This document shows, one piece after another, positions 1 through 7,303 of a DNA stretch of 27,455 nt. The first letter of the stretch is position 1; each line of letters opens with the position of its first letter. The DNA is taken from positions 1 to 27,455 of the forward strand of contig CAJTOK010000052.1 in NCBI GenBank assembly GCA_910577825.1. The letters are read 5' to 3'. Below the pieces are notes generated by a model that was not told the DNA's origin, did no database searches, and saw only the letters and a list, made by a program, of their open reading frames with translations. The position numbers and the translations under genes are program-made. This DNA comes from an uncultured Lachnospiraceae bacterium. Lineage in GTDB: Bacteria > Bacillota > Clostridia > Lachnospirales > Lachnospiraceae.

Positions 1-63
1 CACCAGCTTTTTAACTGTGTGCCTTATAAATGTGCCTTTATGACTGAATAGTAACGGTGGATA

Positions 64-738
64 ATGGAAATTGTAGTTAAAGCACAGGATTTAGTTAAAT
101 ATTATGGTACTGGTGACAGTCTGGTAAAAGCAGTTGACCATGTAAATTTAGAAATAGGGCGCGGACAGTTTACTGTTATTATGGGACGTTCTGGTTCTGG
201 CAAGTCTACTTTGCTGCATCTGCTTGGAGGGCTTGACAAGCCTGGCTCAGGAAAGGTTTTTATTGAAAATGAAGATATTTCCAGGCATAGCAGGGACGGC
301 CTGGCAAAGCTTAGAAGAAAGAAGATTGGATTTATATTCCAGGACTATAACCTTGTACCTTCACTTACTGTATGGGAAAATATTATTCTTCCGCTGGGGC
401 TTTCAAATATAGTGCCAGACACAAAGAAGGTTGGGAGTTTATTAGAAAAAACGGGGCTTTCTAATAAAAAGAATGCAATGCCAGAAACTTTATCAGGAGG
501 GCAGAAACAGCGGTGTGCCATTGCAAGGGCTATTGTGACAGAACCAGCAGTTATACTTGCAGATGAGCCCACGGGCAATTTAGACTCCCAGACAGGGGCA
601 GAAATTGTAGCTTTGTTAAAGCAGAGTGTGGAGGAATATGGACAGACACTTGTTATGATTACGCATGACGGCAGTATTGCAGAAATTGCAGACAAGGTAT
701 ATTTTATAGAAGATGGAAGGGTGGTGGATAAAGCATGA
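64..738 (+). CDS. ABC transporter ATP-binding protein (MacB/BceA-like)
   Basis: Cytoplasmic ATPase of an exporter- or peptide-sensing-type ABC system, 224 aa. All nucleotide-binding motifs are intact: Walker A GRSGSGKST at about residues 41-49, Q-loop Gln at 93, signature LSGGQKQR at 143-150, Walker B VILADEP at 163-169 followed by TGNLD (typical of the MacB/LolD/BceA group), and the switch His in ITHD near 201. The length is normal for the family. The start has a GGTGG element at 56-60 with only 3 nt of spacing, which is short, but the N-terminus aligns with the family. Its stop overlaps the permease start by 4 nt (ATGA at 735-738), so the two genes are translationally coupled. The family includes macrolide, bacitracin and lipoprotein transporters; the substrate cannot be told from the sequence. 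Confidence 0.93.
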   Translation: MEIVVKAQDLVKYYGTGDSLVKAVDHVNLEIGRGQFTVIMGRSGSGKSTLLHLLGGLDKPGSGKVFIENEDISRHSRDGLAKLRRKKIGFIFQDYNLVPSLTVWENIILPLGLSNIVPDTKKVGSLLEKTGLSNKKNAMPETLSGGQKQRCAIARAIVTEPAVILADEPTGNLDSQTGAEIVALLKQSVEEYGQTLVMITHDGSIAEIADKVYFIEDGRVVDKA

Positions 739-774
739 ATATGCAAAGCATTAGTATGCAAAGCATGAATATGC
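730..774 (+). repeat. Three tandem 15-bp repeats across the ATPase/permease junction
   Basis: Units at 730-744 and 760-774 are identical (AAAGCATGAATATGC); the middle unit, 745-759, differs at two positions. The array spans the ATPase stop, the permease start and the first permease codons. Because 15 is a multiple of 3, gain or loss of units would keep the permease frame and only change its N-terminal Met-rich tail. Confidence 0.9.
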
Positions 775-3206
775 TTAGAACCCTTGCAAAACAAAATATG
801 AGGTATTACAGAAAGAGAAATATTTTAATTGGAGTTGCTGTATTTCTTACATCTTTTCTGGTATTTGTAATGCTGGCAGCTGGCGTGGTATTCCAGCAGG
901 AACAATATGCTTCTATTAATGCTTTTTATCCTAACTGGCATGGGCAGTATAATTATATTACACAAGATTTGGCAGACCAGATTGTTTCTGGTGAAAATAT
1001 AGAAAAATATGGGATATTTTCGGAAATGGGTGTTACAGAGCTTTCTAAGAAGTCTAAGATTTCATACAGATATGCTGATGAAAAGGCAATGGATATGTTA
1101 CGCCTGGAATTATCCAAAGGCCGTATGCCAGAAAAAGGGAATGAAATTGTACTTGACCCTGGTGCTGTAGAAAAACTTGGCAAATCTGTCCAACTTGGCG
1201 GTAAAGTTACCCTGCCATACCAGATATACCGTGACGGGGCAAAAGATTATACAGAGGAGCAGGAATTTACTGTAACAGGTTTTTTAAACAATATGGATGC
1301 TGAAGGGAAAGAAACTTATATAGCACTTGTTTCTAAAGAACTGCTGGAAAAAGAAGTTCCTGCAGGGCAGGTTTTTTATAATTTTTTATTCCGTATACCG
1401 GATAAAGATATTGAATCTACAGATAATACCAAAAATATAATTAACAGTATTGCAAGTAAATATGGCATTCCAGAGAATAACACAAGGATAAATACATATA
1501 ACCTGGCTGCCAGCTATGCAGACCCTGATATGTATATGTTGATTTTTATTGTTATATGTGTTGTAGTCCTGGCTGGAATTATTACAATTTATAGTATTTA
1601 TTATATAGGGACTAATGAAAGGATACAGGAATATGGCAGGTTAAAAGCAGCTGGCATGACGTCCAAAGAACTTAAAAAAATTGTTTTATGGGAGGGGACA
1701 GGGATTGTAAAAAGGTCTGCCCCACCCGGTATTATAGCAGGCATGGTCTTAGAAGCAGCAAGTATTGTAGTATTACATTCTGTGGCATGGTATTCAATGG
1801 ATGATATTATGCCATATCTTTCAATTCCTAAGCTGGTTATTTACCATCTGGGAATTATGGTTTTAGCATTCTTTATTACATATTTTACAATGTATATTTC
1901 ATTAAGGAAGCCTATGAGGACTGTAAAAAGAATAACGGAGATTGAGGCTGTACGTTATCCTTCTTCAGGAAATACCGGGAAAAGTTTTAAGAAGAAAAGT
2001 GCTAATAAGATAAGCATTTTTTACCTTGTGAAAAATACCCTTGGAAATAATAGAAAACGCAGTATGGCAACTATCCTTGCAATGTCTGCAACAGGACTTC
2101 TTGTTATGGTAGTGGCTACAGTTATATCATGTACAGATTCAAGGCTTGATGCAGATGATATGTGCCATGGGCAGTATATGTTCCGTGAAATGGTAGAATT
2201 TGATAATAAAGACCATCCAGAAAGGGAATGGCAGGAAGTTATGGCTGCTAATCCGCTTACAGGGAATTTATTAAAGAAAATAAAGAAAATGGATGGCGTG
2301 GAAAAAGTTACCCGTTTTGAAAGTATTTATGCGTATATAGATGAATTATCGTGGAAATACGAAATTATGGGCGTTCCAGAAGAAAACAAATCGTTTATTA
2401 TGGATAATATTATTGAGGGAAATGTTACTTATGAAGAACTGCAGTCTGGAAATAAAGTTGTTGCAGATAAACGTTCTGCAAAATGGTATATGGACGGGAT
2501 TGGAATTGGTGATAAAATTACATATACTACAGAAATTGGCGGAAAAACCATAAAAAAAGAAGCAGAGATTGCTGCCATTGGGGATTTTCCTATTATCTTT
2601 TCAGGATTTTATATGGCAAGTAAAAGTTTTGATAATATCTCAAAGAAAAATCTAAACGCGGTTTTCTCTGTATGGGCAAAAGAAGATTATAATGAAGAGC
2701 TTTATGAAAAACTGGCCAGAATAGAAGAGGAAGAGCCGCTGCTATTATTATTAACATGGCAGGAAGAATACGAATTATCACAGTCAGGTACTTTAATGGT
2801 TACAGTATTCTGCAGTGTTTTTCTTGGAATATTAGGATGTATATGTGCAATGAATATAGTTAATACAATGGTCAGCAGCGTCCAGAGAAGGAAAAAGGAA
2901 ATTGGGATGTTACAGGCTGCAGGGATGACAGACAGGCAGCTTTTTACAATGCTGCAGTTAGAAGGGGCATATTATATCCTGGGGACGCTTTTTGTTACAA
3001 TAGCAGGAGGTGCTTTGCTGTCATATCCTGTATACATATGGGCAGAAGACCATGGCATATTAGGGGTGCATAAATACCAGTTTCCTTTTAGTGCATTAAT
3101 TATTATATCTTGTGTACTTGCAGTTTTAGAAATTATACTTGTGGCATTTATAGCACATTCAATTAAAAAGGAAACAATTATTGACAGAATACGTTTCAGT
3201 GAATAA
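735..3206 (+). CDS. ABC transporter permease, FtsX-type (MacB/BceB-like)
   Basis: Large membrane component of 823 aa that pairs with the ATPase just upstream. An N-terminal membrane segment (about 28-52) is followed by an extracytoplasmic region of roughly 200 residues. A first FtsX-like block of three to four membrane helices covers about 265-390. A fifth hydrophobic segment near 440-465 precedes a second extracytoplasmic domain, and the last three helices form a second FtsX block (about 690-810). This duplicated layout is typical of permeases that work with MacB- or BceA-like ATPases. The start overlaps the previous stop (ATGA) and has GGTGG at 723-727 with 7-nt spacing. The first codons lie in three tandem 15-bp units, so other in-frame ATGs are close by and the exact start is less certain. 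No adjacent two-component system is in view; one could lie upstream of the window. Confidence 0.9.
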   Translation: MNMQSISMQSMNMLRTLAKQNMRYYRKRNILIGVAVFLTSFLVFVMLAAGVVFQQEQYASINAFYPNWHGQYNYITQDLADQIVSGENIEKYGIFSEMGVTELSKKSKISYRYADEKAMDMLRLELSKGRMPEKGNEIVLDPGAVEKLGKSVQLGGKVTLPYQIYRDGAKDYTEEQEFTVTGFLNNMDAEGKETYIALVSKELLEKEVPAGQVFYNFLFRIPDKDIESTDNTKNIINSIASKYGIPENNTRINTYNLAASYADPDMYMLIFIVICVVVLAGIITIYSIYYIGTNERIQEYGRLKAAGMTSKELKKIVLWEGTGIVKRSAPPGIIAGMVLEAASIVVLHSVAWYSMDDIMPYLSIPKLVIYHLGIMVLAFFITYFTMYISLRKPMRTVKRITEIEAVRYPSSGNTGKSFKKKSANKISIFYLVKNTLGNNRKRSMATILAMSATGLLVMVVATVISCTDSRLDADDMCHGQYMFREMVEFDNKDHPEREWQEVMAANPLTGNLLKKIKKMDGVEKVTRFESIYAYIDELSWKYEIMGVPEENKSFIMDNIIEGNVTYEELQSGNKVVADKRSAKWYMDGIGIGDKITYTTEIGGKTIKKEAEIAAIGDFPIIFSGFYMASKSFDNISKKNLNAVFSVWAKEDYNEELYEKLARIEEEEPLLLLLTWQEEYELSQSGTLMVTVFCSVFLGILGCICAMNIVNTMVSSVQRRKKEIGMLQAAGMTDRQLFTMLQLEGAYYILGTLFVTIAGGALLSYPVYIWAEDHGILGVHKYQFPFSALIIISCVLAVLEIILVAFIAHSIKKETIIDRIRFSE

Positions 3207-3236
3207 AATATACATATTTTTATAAATTCCAGATAT

Positions 3237-3264
3237 TTGCATTTTTATATTAGAATGGTATAAT
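3237..3264 (+). promoter_or_regulatory. Extended -10 promoter of the TauE-like gene
   Basis: TTGCAT at 3237-3242, 16-nt spacer, then TATAAT at 3259-3264 preceded by TGG (extended -10). The expected transcription start, near 3271, is at the edge of the AGGAGG ribosome binding site (3273-3278), so the leader would be only about 15 nt long. No terminator is visible between this promoter and the permease stop at 3206. Confidence 0.75.
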
Positions 3265-3285
3265 ACAATGCAAGGAGGATAGTTT

Positions 3286-4056
3286 ATGGTATATAAATTT
3301 ATTGTATGTTTTATTGCAGGAATTGGTGCAGGACTGGGAACTGGTTTTGCTGGCATGAGCGCAGCAGCGGTTATCAGTCCTGTATTAATTACATTCCTGG
3401 GCATGGCTGCTTATGATGCAGTAGGGATTGCACTTGCCAGTGATGTGCTTGCCAGTGCGGTAAGTGCATATACTTATGGAAAAAATAAGAACCTTGATGT
3501 TAAAAACGGCATTATTATGATGCTTATGGTTCTTCTTTTTACACTGGCAGGAAGTTTTATAGCAAGCCTTGTACCTAATACTGCTATGGGGAATTTTTCC
3601 GTATTTATGACACTTTTACTTGGTATTAAATTTATTGTAAAACCTGTTATGGCTACAAAGGAAAGTATGCAGTCTGTTGAACCAAAGAAACGTTTCTTCA
3701 AGTCAGCCATATGTGGCGTAATGATTGGGTTTATATGTGGCTTTATCGGGGCTGGCGGGGGAATGATGATGCTTCTGGTTCTTACAAGTGTACTTGGCTA
3801 TGAACTTAAAACAGCTGTTGGGACAAGTGTCTTTATTATGGCATTTACAGCATTTACTGGTTCAGCCAGCCACTTTGCGATTGGAGGAATTCCTGATGTA
3901 TGGTGTCTGGTTTTTTGTATTTTATCAACACTTTTATGGGCAAGGATTGCTGCCAGGTTTGCTAATAAAGCAGAACCTGCTACATTAAACAGAATGACAG
4001 GCGCTGTACTTGTAGTGCTTGGTGTTGCAATATTGTCGGTAAATTATATTAAATAA
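3286..4056 (+). CDS. TauE/SafE family anion exporter
   Basis: Integral membrane protein of 256 aa with about eight hydrophobic segments in two halves. Each half opens with a Gly-rich motif typical of the family: GIGAGLGTGFAGM near residue 12, and GFICGFIGAGGGMM near 150. TauE/SafE proteins export sulfite, sulfoacetate or other small organosulfur and carboxylate anions; the substrate here is unknown. The start is set by AGGAGG at 3273-3278 with 7-nt spacing. It has its own promoter and is followed after 21 nt by a broken AAA/PD-(D/E)XK gene, which may be transcribed by read-through. No sulfur-metabolism genes are nearby to help identify the substrate. Confidence 0.9.
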   Translation: MVYKFIVCFIAGIGAGLGTGFAGMSAAAVISPVLITFLGMAAYDAVGIALASDVLASAVSAYTYGKNKNLDVKNGIIMMLMVLLFTLAGSFIASLVPNTAMGNFSVFMTLLLGIKFIVKPVMATKESMQSVEPKKRFFKSAICGVMIGFICGFIGAGGGMMMLLVLTSVLGYELKTAVGTSVFIMAFTAFTGSASHFAIGGIPDVWCLVFCILSTLLWARIAARFANKAEPATLNRMTGAVLVVLGVAILSVNYIK

Positions 4057-4077
4057 AGATTTTGAGCGGAGCATGAC

Positions 4078-5669
4078 ATGGAAAAATTTTTTAATGTAGA
4101 AGGCATATGTTTACCAGATATACATTATATAGTAAACCTGGAAAGCAGGATTATAAAAATAGAAGAAATGGTTGCCAGTAAAAAGTATTTTACTATTAAC
4201 AGAGCCAGGCAATATGGTAAAACCACAATTCTGGAAATGCTCAGGAGCCATATAGAAGAAAAATATGTTGTATTTTTTATAAGTTTAGAGGGTATAGATG
4301 ATAAAGTTTATGAAGATGCCGCTTCTTTTTGCTGTTATTTCTGTGGCCTGTTATATGATGCAACAAATTATGGTGAAGTGCCAGGTATACCAGATGAAAT
4401 TGCATCTATGTTACAGAAGTATAGTACAAAAAATCTGGCAGGCACAATTTCCGTGACCTTGGAAATCTCATTTCTGCAATGTGCCGTGATTTGGAAAAGC
4501 CAGTTGTGCTTATAATTGATGAAACAGACCAGGCAGGTAATTATGGTATTTTTATAAAATTTTTAGGTATGTTGCGTGATAAGTACTTGAAAAGGCAGAA
4601 AAGGCCAACATTCCACTCTGTAATACTTGCAGGAGTCCATGATATTAAAAATTTAAAAAATAAAATACAGCCAGATACAATGTACCAGTATAACAATCCC
4701 TGGAATATTGCAGCAGAGTTTAGTATTGATATGGGCTTTTCACCAGAGGATATAAGACAAATGTTATCAGATTATGAAGATAACTGCCATACAGGAATGG
4801 ATATGGATTTAATACCAGAAATAATTTATGAATATACCTCTGGTTATCCTTATATTGTTTCGGGTATTTGTAAATTACTTGATGAAAAAATACCATTAAT
4901 GGAAGGCTGGGATAAAAGCCGTTCATGGACAAAGGAAGGCGTGTTGGAAGCTGTAAAGCTGTTTTTAAATGAACCAGGTACTTTTTTTGATGATATAAGA
5001 AAAAAACTGGAAGGTTTTCCTGGTTTGCGTGATTTATTAGATAAACTGCTTTTTAATGGAAGCCATATTCCTTACAACCAGTATAATAAGTTACTAGATA
5101 TTGGCATAATGTTTGGATTCCTAAAATAAAGAGATGGGGCTGCCGTTGTTTCTAACCGTATTTTTGAAATATTTTTTTATAATTTATTTATTTCAGAGCA
5201 GGCTTTGGACAGTGTTCTTTACCAGTCAGGAGAATCAGATAAAAACCAGTTTATCCATAATAATATATTAGATATGGATTTGGTACTTGAAAAATTTACA
5301 GAACATTTCACAGAGATATACCATGGTAATAATGATAAATTTATTGAAGAAAATGGGCGCAGGCTGTTTCTTTTATATTTAAAACCTATTATAAACGGAA
5401 ATGGCAATTATTATATAGAAGCCCAGACCAGAAATAAAAAAAGGACTGATATTATTGTGGACTATTATGGAAAACAGTATATTATTGAATTAAAAATCTG
5501 GCACGGGGAGGAGTATAACAGCCGTGGTGAAAAACAGCTTGCAGATTATCTTGAAGCTTATAATACTAAACATGGCTATATGATTAGTTTTAATTTTAAT
5601 AAGAACAAGAAAACCGGGGTACAAAGAATTATATCTGGGGATAAGGTAATTACTGAGGCTGTGGTATAA
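4078..5669 (+). pseudogene. Broken AAA-ATPase-like / PD-(D/E)XK nuclease family gene
   Basis: The three pieces together match the family of about 520-560 aa with an N-terminal AAA-ATPase-like domain and a C-terminal PD-(D/E)XK domain, common in gut Clostridia and Bacteroidetes and of unknown function. Piece 1 (from 4078) has the family form of Walker A, RARQYGKTT. Piece 2 carries Walker B (VVLIIDETDQ) and the VILAGVHDIKNLK block. Piece 3 has the nuclease core: TDIIVDY, then IIELKIW and EKQLADYL. Lesion one: the frame of piece 1 must shift by -1 near 4426-4443, best explained by loss of one A from the A6 tract at 4428-4433. Lesion two: pieces 2 and 3 share a frame but are split by TAA at 5127-5129, and family-like sequence continues straight after it (VVSNRIFE). 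Two independent lesions argue for a decayed gene. Downstream residues are otherwise well preserved, so the decay looks recent. Confidence 0.85.
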
Positions 5670-5683
5670 CTTCCAAAAAAATA

Positions 5684-5712
5684 TCGACAATAAAACTTGG
5701 CAGGATTATAAT
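5684..5712 (+). promoter_or_regulatory. Promoter of the DUF6442-XRE operon
   Basis: TCGACA at 5684-5689 (5 of 6 to consensus), 17-nt spacer, TATAAT at 5707-5712 (6 of 6). The expected start is near 5719. The -10 box lies exactly in the gap of the inverted repeat at 5691-5729, which suggests repression by a DNA-binding dimer, perhaps the XRE protein encoded in the same operon. Confidence 0.7.
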
Positions 5713-5729
5713 AAAAATGCCAAGTTTTA
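5691..5729. promoter_or_regulatory. Perfect 12-bp inverted repeat flanking the -10 box (likely operator)
   Basis: TAAAACTTGGCA at 5691-5702 is perfectly repeated in inverse at 5718-5729, with a 15-nt gap holding the TATAAT box; the arm centres are 27 bp apart. A further TTGGCA at 5730-5735 makes a third half-site-like element. The structure could also be a weak terminator for the broken gene upstream, but no separate T-run follows it and the promoter inside it favours an operator. Confidence 0.6.
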
Positions 5730-5758
5730 TTGGCATAAATAATTTTGGAGGTGCTTTT

Positions 5759-6064
5759 ATGGATAAAGAGGAGATTTTAAGAAGAAGCAGGGCAGAAAAT
5801 TGTGATGAAATGGAAATGCAGACCAGGGATAAATCAATGAAATGGACATACATAACTTTGGTATTAAGTGCGGCAATTTTTGCATTTATCAGGGATATGA
5901 ATAACCAGCCGTCAATGGATTTGTGCGCTACAGTTGCTTTGTCTGTATTTGCTGGGCGTATATATTGTTTTGCCAGGACAAAAAACAGGTATGATATTAT
6001 TATTGCAGTTATTACATGTGCTATAGCAGTTTTTGCAACTATAAGGTTTTTTATGGGGCATTAA
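5759..6064 (+). CDS. DUF6442 family small membrane protein
   Basis: A 101-aa protein: a charged N-terminal stretch of about 30 residues, then roughly three hydrophobic segments (WTYITLVLSAAIFAFI, LCATVALSVFAGRIYCF, IIIAVITCAIAVFATIRFF). It resembles DUF6442 proteins, which in Clostridia are usually encoded next to a small XRE regulator, as here. Function is unknown. The start at 5759 is chosen because GGAGG at 5747-5751 is 7 nt upstream; an ATG at 5717 in the same frame would begin inside the promoter and operator. It is separated from the regulator by 15 nt and is very probably co-transcribed with it. Confidence 0.75.
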   Translation: MDKEEILRRSRAENCDEMEMQTRDKSMKWTYITLVLSAAIFAFIRDMNNQPSMDLCATVALSVFAGRIYCFARTKNRYDIIIAVITCAIAVFATIRFFMGH

Positions 6065-6079
6065 AAACAGGTGGAAATT

Positions 6080-6289
6080 ATGGACGACAAACTTATATTA
6101 AAAAACAGGCTTAAAACTGCCCGTATGGAGAAGAAATTATCCCAGAGCCAGCTTGCCAGCCTTACAGGAGTTTCAAGAAATACCATTAGTTCAATAGAAA
6201 CAGGGCAGTTTAACCCGACTGCTAAACTTGCCCTTGTCTTATGTATTGCATTAGATAAAAAATTTGAAGAATTATTTTATTTTGACTAA
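6080..6289 (+). CDS. XRE-family helix-turn-helix transcriptional regulator
   Basis: A compact 69-aa Cro/CI-type DNA-binding protein that is almost only the HTH domain: KNRLKTARMEKKLSQSQLASL, then the recognition region TGVSRNTISSIETGQFNPTAKLALVLCIALD. There is no added sensor domain, and the tail KKFEELFYFD is typical of the YgzD/YozG-like single-domain group. The start at 6080 has AGGTGG at 6069-6074 (5-nt spacing); an in-frame GTG at 6071 overlaps that ribosome binding site and is less likely. It is the second gene after the DUF6442 membrane protein. The likely target is the inverted repeat over their shared promoter (inference). Confidence 0.92.
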   Translation: MDDKLILKNRLKTARMEKKLSQSQLASLTGVSRNTISSIETGQFNPTAKLALVLCIALDKKFEELFYFD

Positions 6290-6326
6290 GCCAGGAATAT
6301 ATTAAATATTTTTTTCTTATATGCTA

Positions 6327-6355
6327 TTGACAGCCTATATACTGTGTGGTACGAT
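6327..6355 (+). promoter_or_regulatory. Promoter of the padR operon
   Basis: TTGACA at 6327-6332 (perfect), 17-nt spacer, TACGAT at 6350-6355 preceded by TGG (extended -10). It drives the PadR, HAAS-like and LRR-like genes. The -10 box is overlapped by the palindrome at 6352-6363. Confidence 0.75.
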
Positions 6356-6363
6356 ATATATCG
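6352..6363. promoter_or_regulatory. 12-bp palindrome over the -10 box (candidate PadR operator)
   Basis: CGATATATATCG is a perfect palindrome that overlaps the last four bases of the -10 hexamer and runs up to the AGGAGG ribosome binding site (6364-6369). PadR regulators commonly repress their own operon from dyads at the promoter, so autoregulation is likely. The match to a PadR site is inferred from position and symmetry, not from a known consensus. Confidence 0.55.
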
Positions 6364-6376
6364 AGGAGGAATAATA

Positions 6377-6730
6377 ATGAATGTGGATAGCTGGAAGTCA
6401 CAGATTAAAAGAGGGACTCTTGAGTTTTGTATATTGCTTATGATAAGTAAAAGACCATATTATGGTTATGAGATTATTAATAAGCTTGGCCAGTGGGATG
6501 TTTTATCGGCAAAAGAAAGTACAATATACCCGCTTTTAAGACGGCTTTTAAAAGATGGCTTTTTATCATCATTCTGGCAGGAAACCACAGAGGGGCTTCC
6601 GCCAAGAAAATACTATTCTGTTACAGATAAGGGGAATGAATATCTTGCAGCCCTGGAACATGAATGGGATAATTTATTAACAGCAGTTGAAGGAATTAAA
6701 GGAGAGTGGTATTATGGAAAAAGTTCTTGA
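6377..6730 (+). CDS. PadR family transcriptional regulator
   Basis: Winged-helix repressor of 117 aa, typical of the short PadR subgroup. Family landmarks are the N-terminal RGTLEFCILLMISKRPYYGYEI, the recognition-helix region with STIYPLLRRLLKDGFLSS, the wing PPRKYYSVTDKGNEYL, and a short C-terminal dimerisation helix. The start at 6377 has AGGAGG at 6364-6369 with 7-nt spacing; the longer in-frame option at 6344 would start inside the promoter. It overlaps the next gene by 17 nt. Short PadR genes followed by HAAS/DUF1700 membrane genes are a recurring Firmicutes pair, thought to sense envelope or small-molecule signals. Confidence 0.93.
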   Translation: MNVDSWKSQIKRGTLEFCILLMISKRPYYGYEIINKLGQWDVLSAKESTIYPLLRRLLKDGFLSSFWQETTEGLPPRKYYSVTDKGNEYLAALEHEWDNLLTAVEGIKGEWYYGKSS

Positions 6731-7283
6731 ATGTTATCTTGAAAAGACAGAAAAATATTTAAAACGTGTCCCAGTGTCTGAACGTACTGATATATTAAAA
6801 GAAATAAAAAGCGGTATATGTGAATTACAAAACAATGGCAAAAATCCTGATGAGATTATTGAAAGGCTTGGCAGGCCTGAAGATTTGGCGAAAGCGTATC
6901 TGGCTGGCATACTTTCAGAGGAAAAAGGCTTTAGCTGGAATAAGTTTCTTCTGATATGTGCATTTTATGGTATGGCGGGGCTTTCAGGAATGTTTATAAT
7001 TCCATGTCTGGGCATAATTGCCCCTTCTTTTATTTTCTTTGGGGCTGTAATGCCTGTTCTTGGATTTATTAAAATGGCTGATAGTATGTTTAATATTGGT
7101 ATCCCGTATATGGAAAATATAAATATATGTTTTAATGGAATTGAAAATTTTAACCCTGCCGCAGGATTTATTGTTACAGTTATTGCTGGTGTTTTATTAT
7201 ATCTGGCTGGCATGGGTGCATGGAAGCTGCTGCTATTATATTGCAGGAAGACTGGAAGCATAAAAAGAAGGTTATCTGTCTGA
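6714..7283 (+). CDS. HAAS/DUF1700 domain membrane protein
   Basis: A 189-aa protein whose N-terminal third is the helical HAAS-type domain found next to PadR genes: it starts with the EKVLECYLEKTEKYLKRVP region, has ERTDILKEIKSGICE, and ends with the typical NPDEIIERLGRPEDLAKAYL. Three to four hydrophobic segments follow (about 78-96, 98-117 and 150-178), ending in a basic tail (KTGSIKRRLSV). The start at 6714 has AAAGGAG about 8 nt upstream and overlaps padR by 17 nt, which implies coupling. HAAS domains are proposed to transmit signals across the membrane to PadR regulators; the ligand is unknown. In many relatives the next gene encodes a DUF4097-type protein; here an LRR-like protein takes that place. 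Confidence 0.85.
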   Translation: MEKVLECYLEKTEKYLKRVPVSERTDILKEIKSGICELQNNGKNPDEIIERLGRPEDLAKAYLAGILSEEKGFSWNKFLLICAFYGMAGLSGMFIIPCLGIIAPSFIFFGAVMPVLGFIKMADSMFNIGIPYMENINICFNGIENFNPAAGFIVTVIAGVLLYLAGMGAWKLLLLYCRKTGSIKRRLSV

Positions 7284-7303
7284 ATGGAGAGGACATTATC
7301 AAT

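Noticed and set aside
1..51. Open frame ending in TAG at 49-51, which could be the tail of an upstream CDS
   Set aside because: Only 16 codons are in view and none match a family; it cannot be told from chance.
730..774. Short direct repeats as a CRISPR array
   Set aside because: Units are contiguous without spacers and lie inside coding sequence.
4428..4434. Programmed -1 ribosomal frameshift at A_AAA_AAT
   Set aside because: The downstream in-frame TAA at 5127-5129 still stops the protein, so simple gene decay explains both lesions; kept only as an alternative in the findings.
5691..5729. Inverted repeat read as a rho-independent terminator of the broken gene
   Set aside because: No T-run follows apart from the stem itself, the stem is AT-rich with a 15-nt loop, and a strong promoter lies inside it; an operator fits better.
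6296..6316. AATAT/ATATT mini-hairpin followed by seven T after the XRE gene
   Set aside because: Five A-U pairs only; too weak to call a terminator.
7220..7303. Longer N-terminus for the LRR-like protein starting inside the HAAS-like gene
   Set aside because: The extra residues overlap the conserved end of the HAAS-like gene and have no ribosome binding site; the ATG at 7304 follows GGAGAGG.
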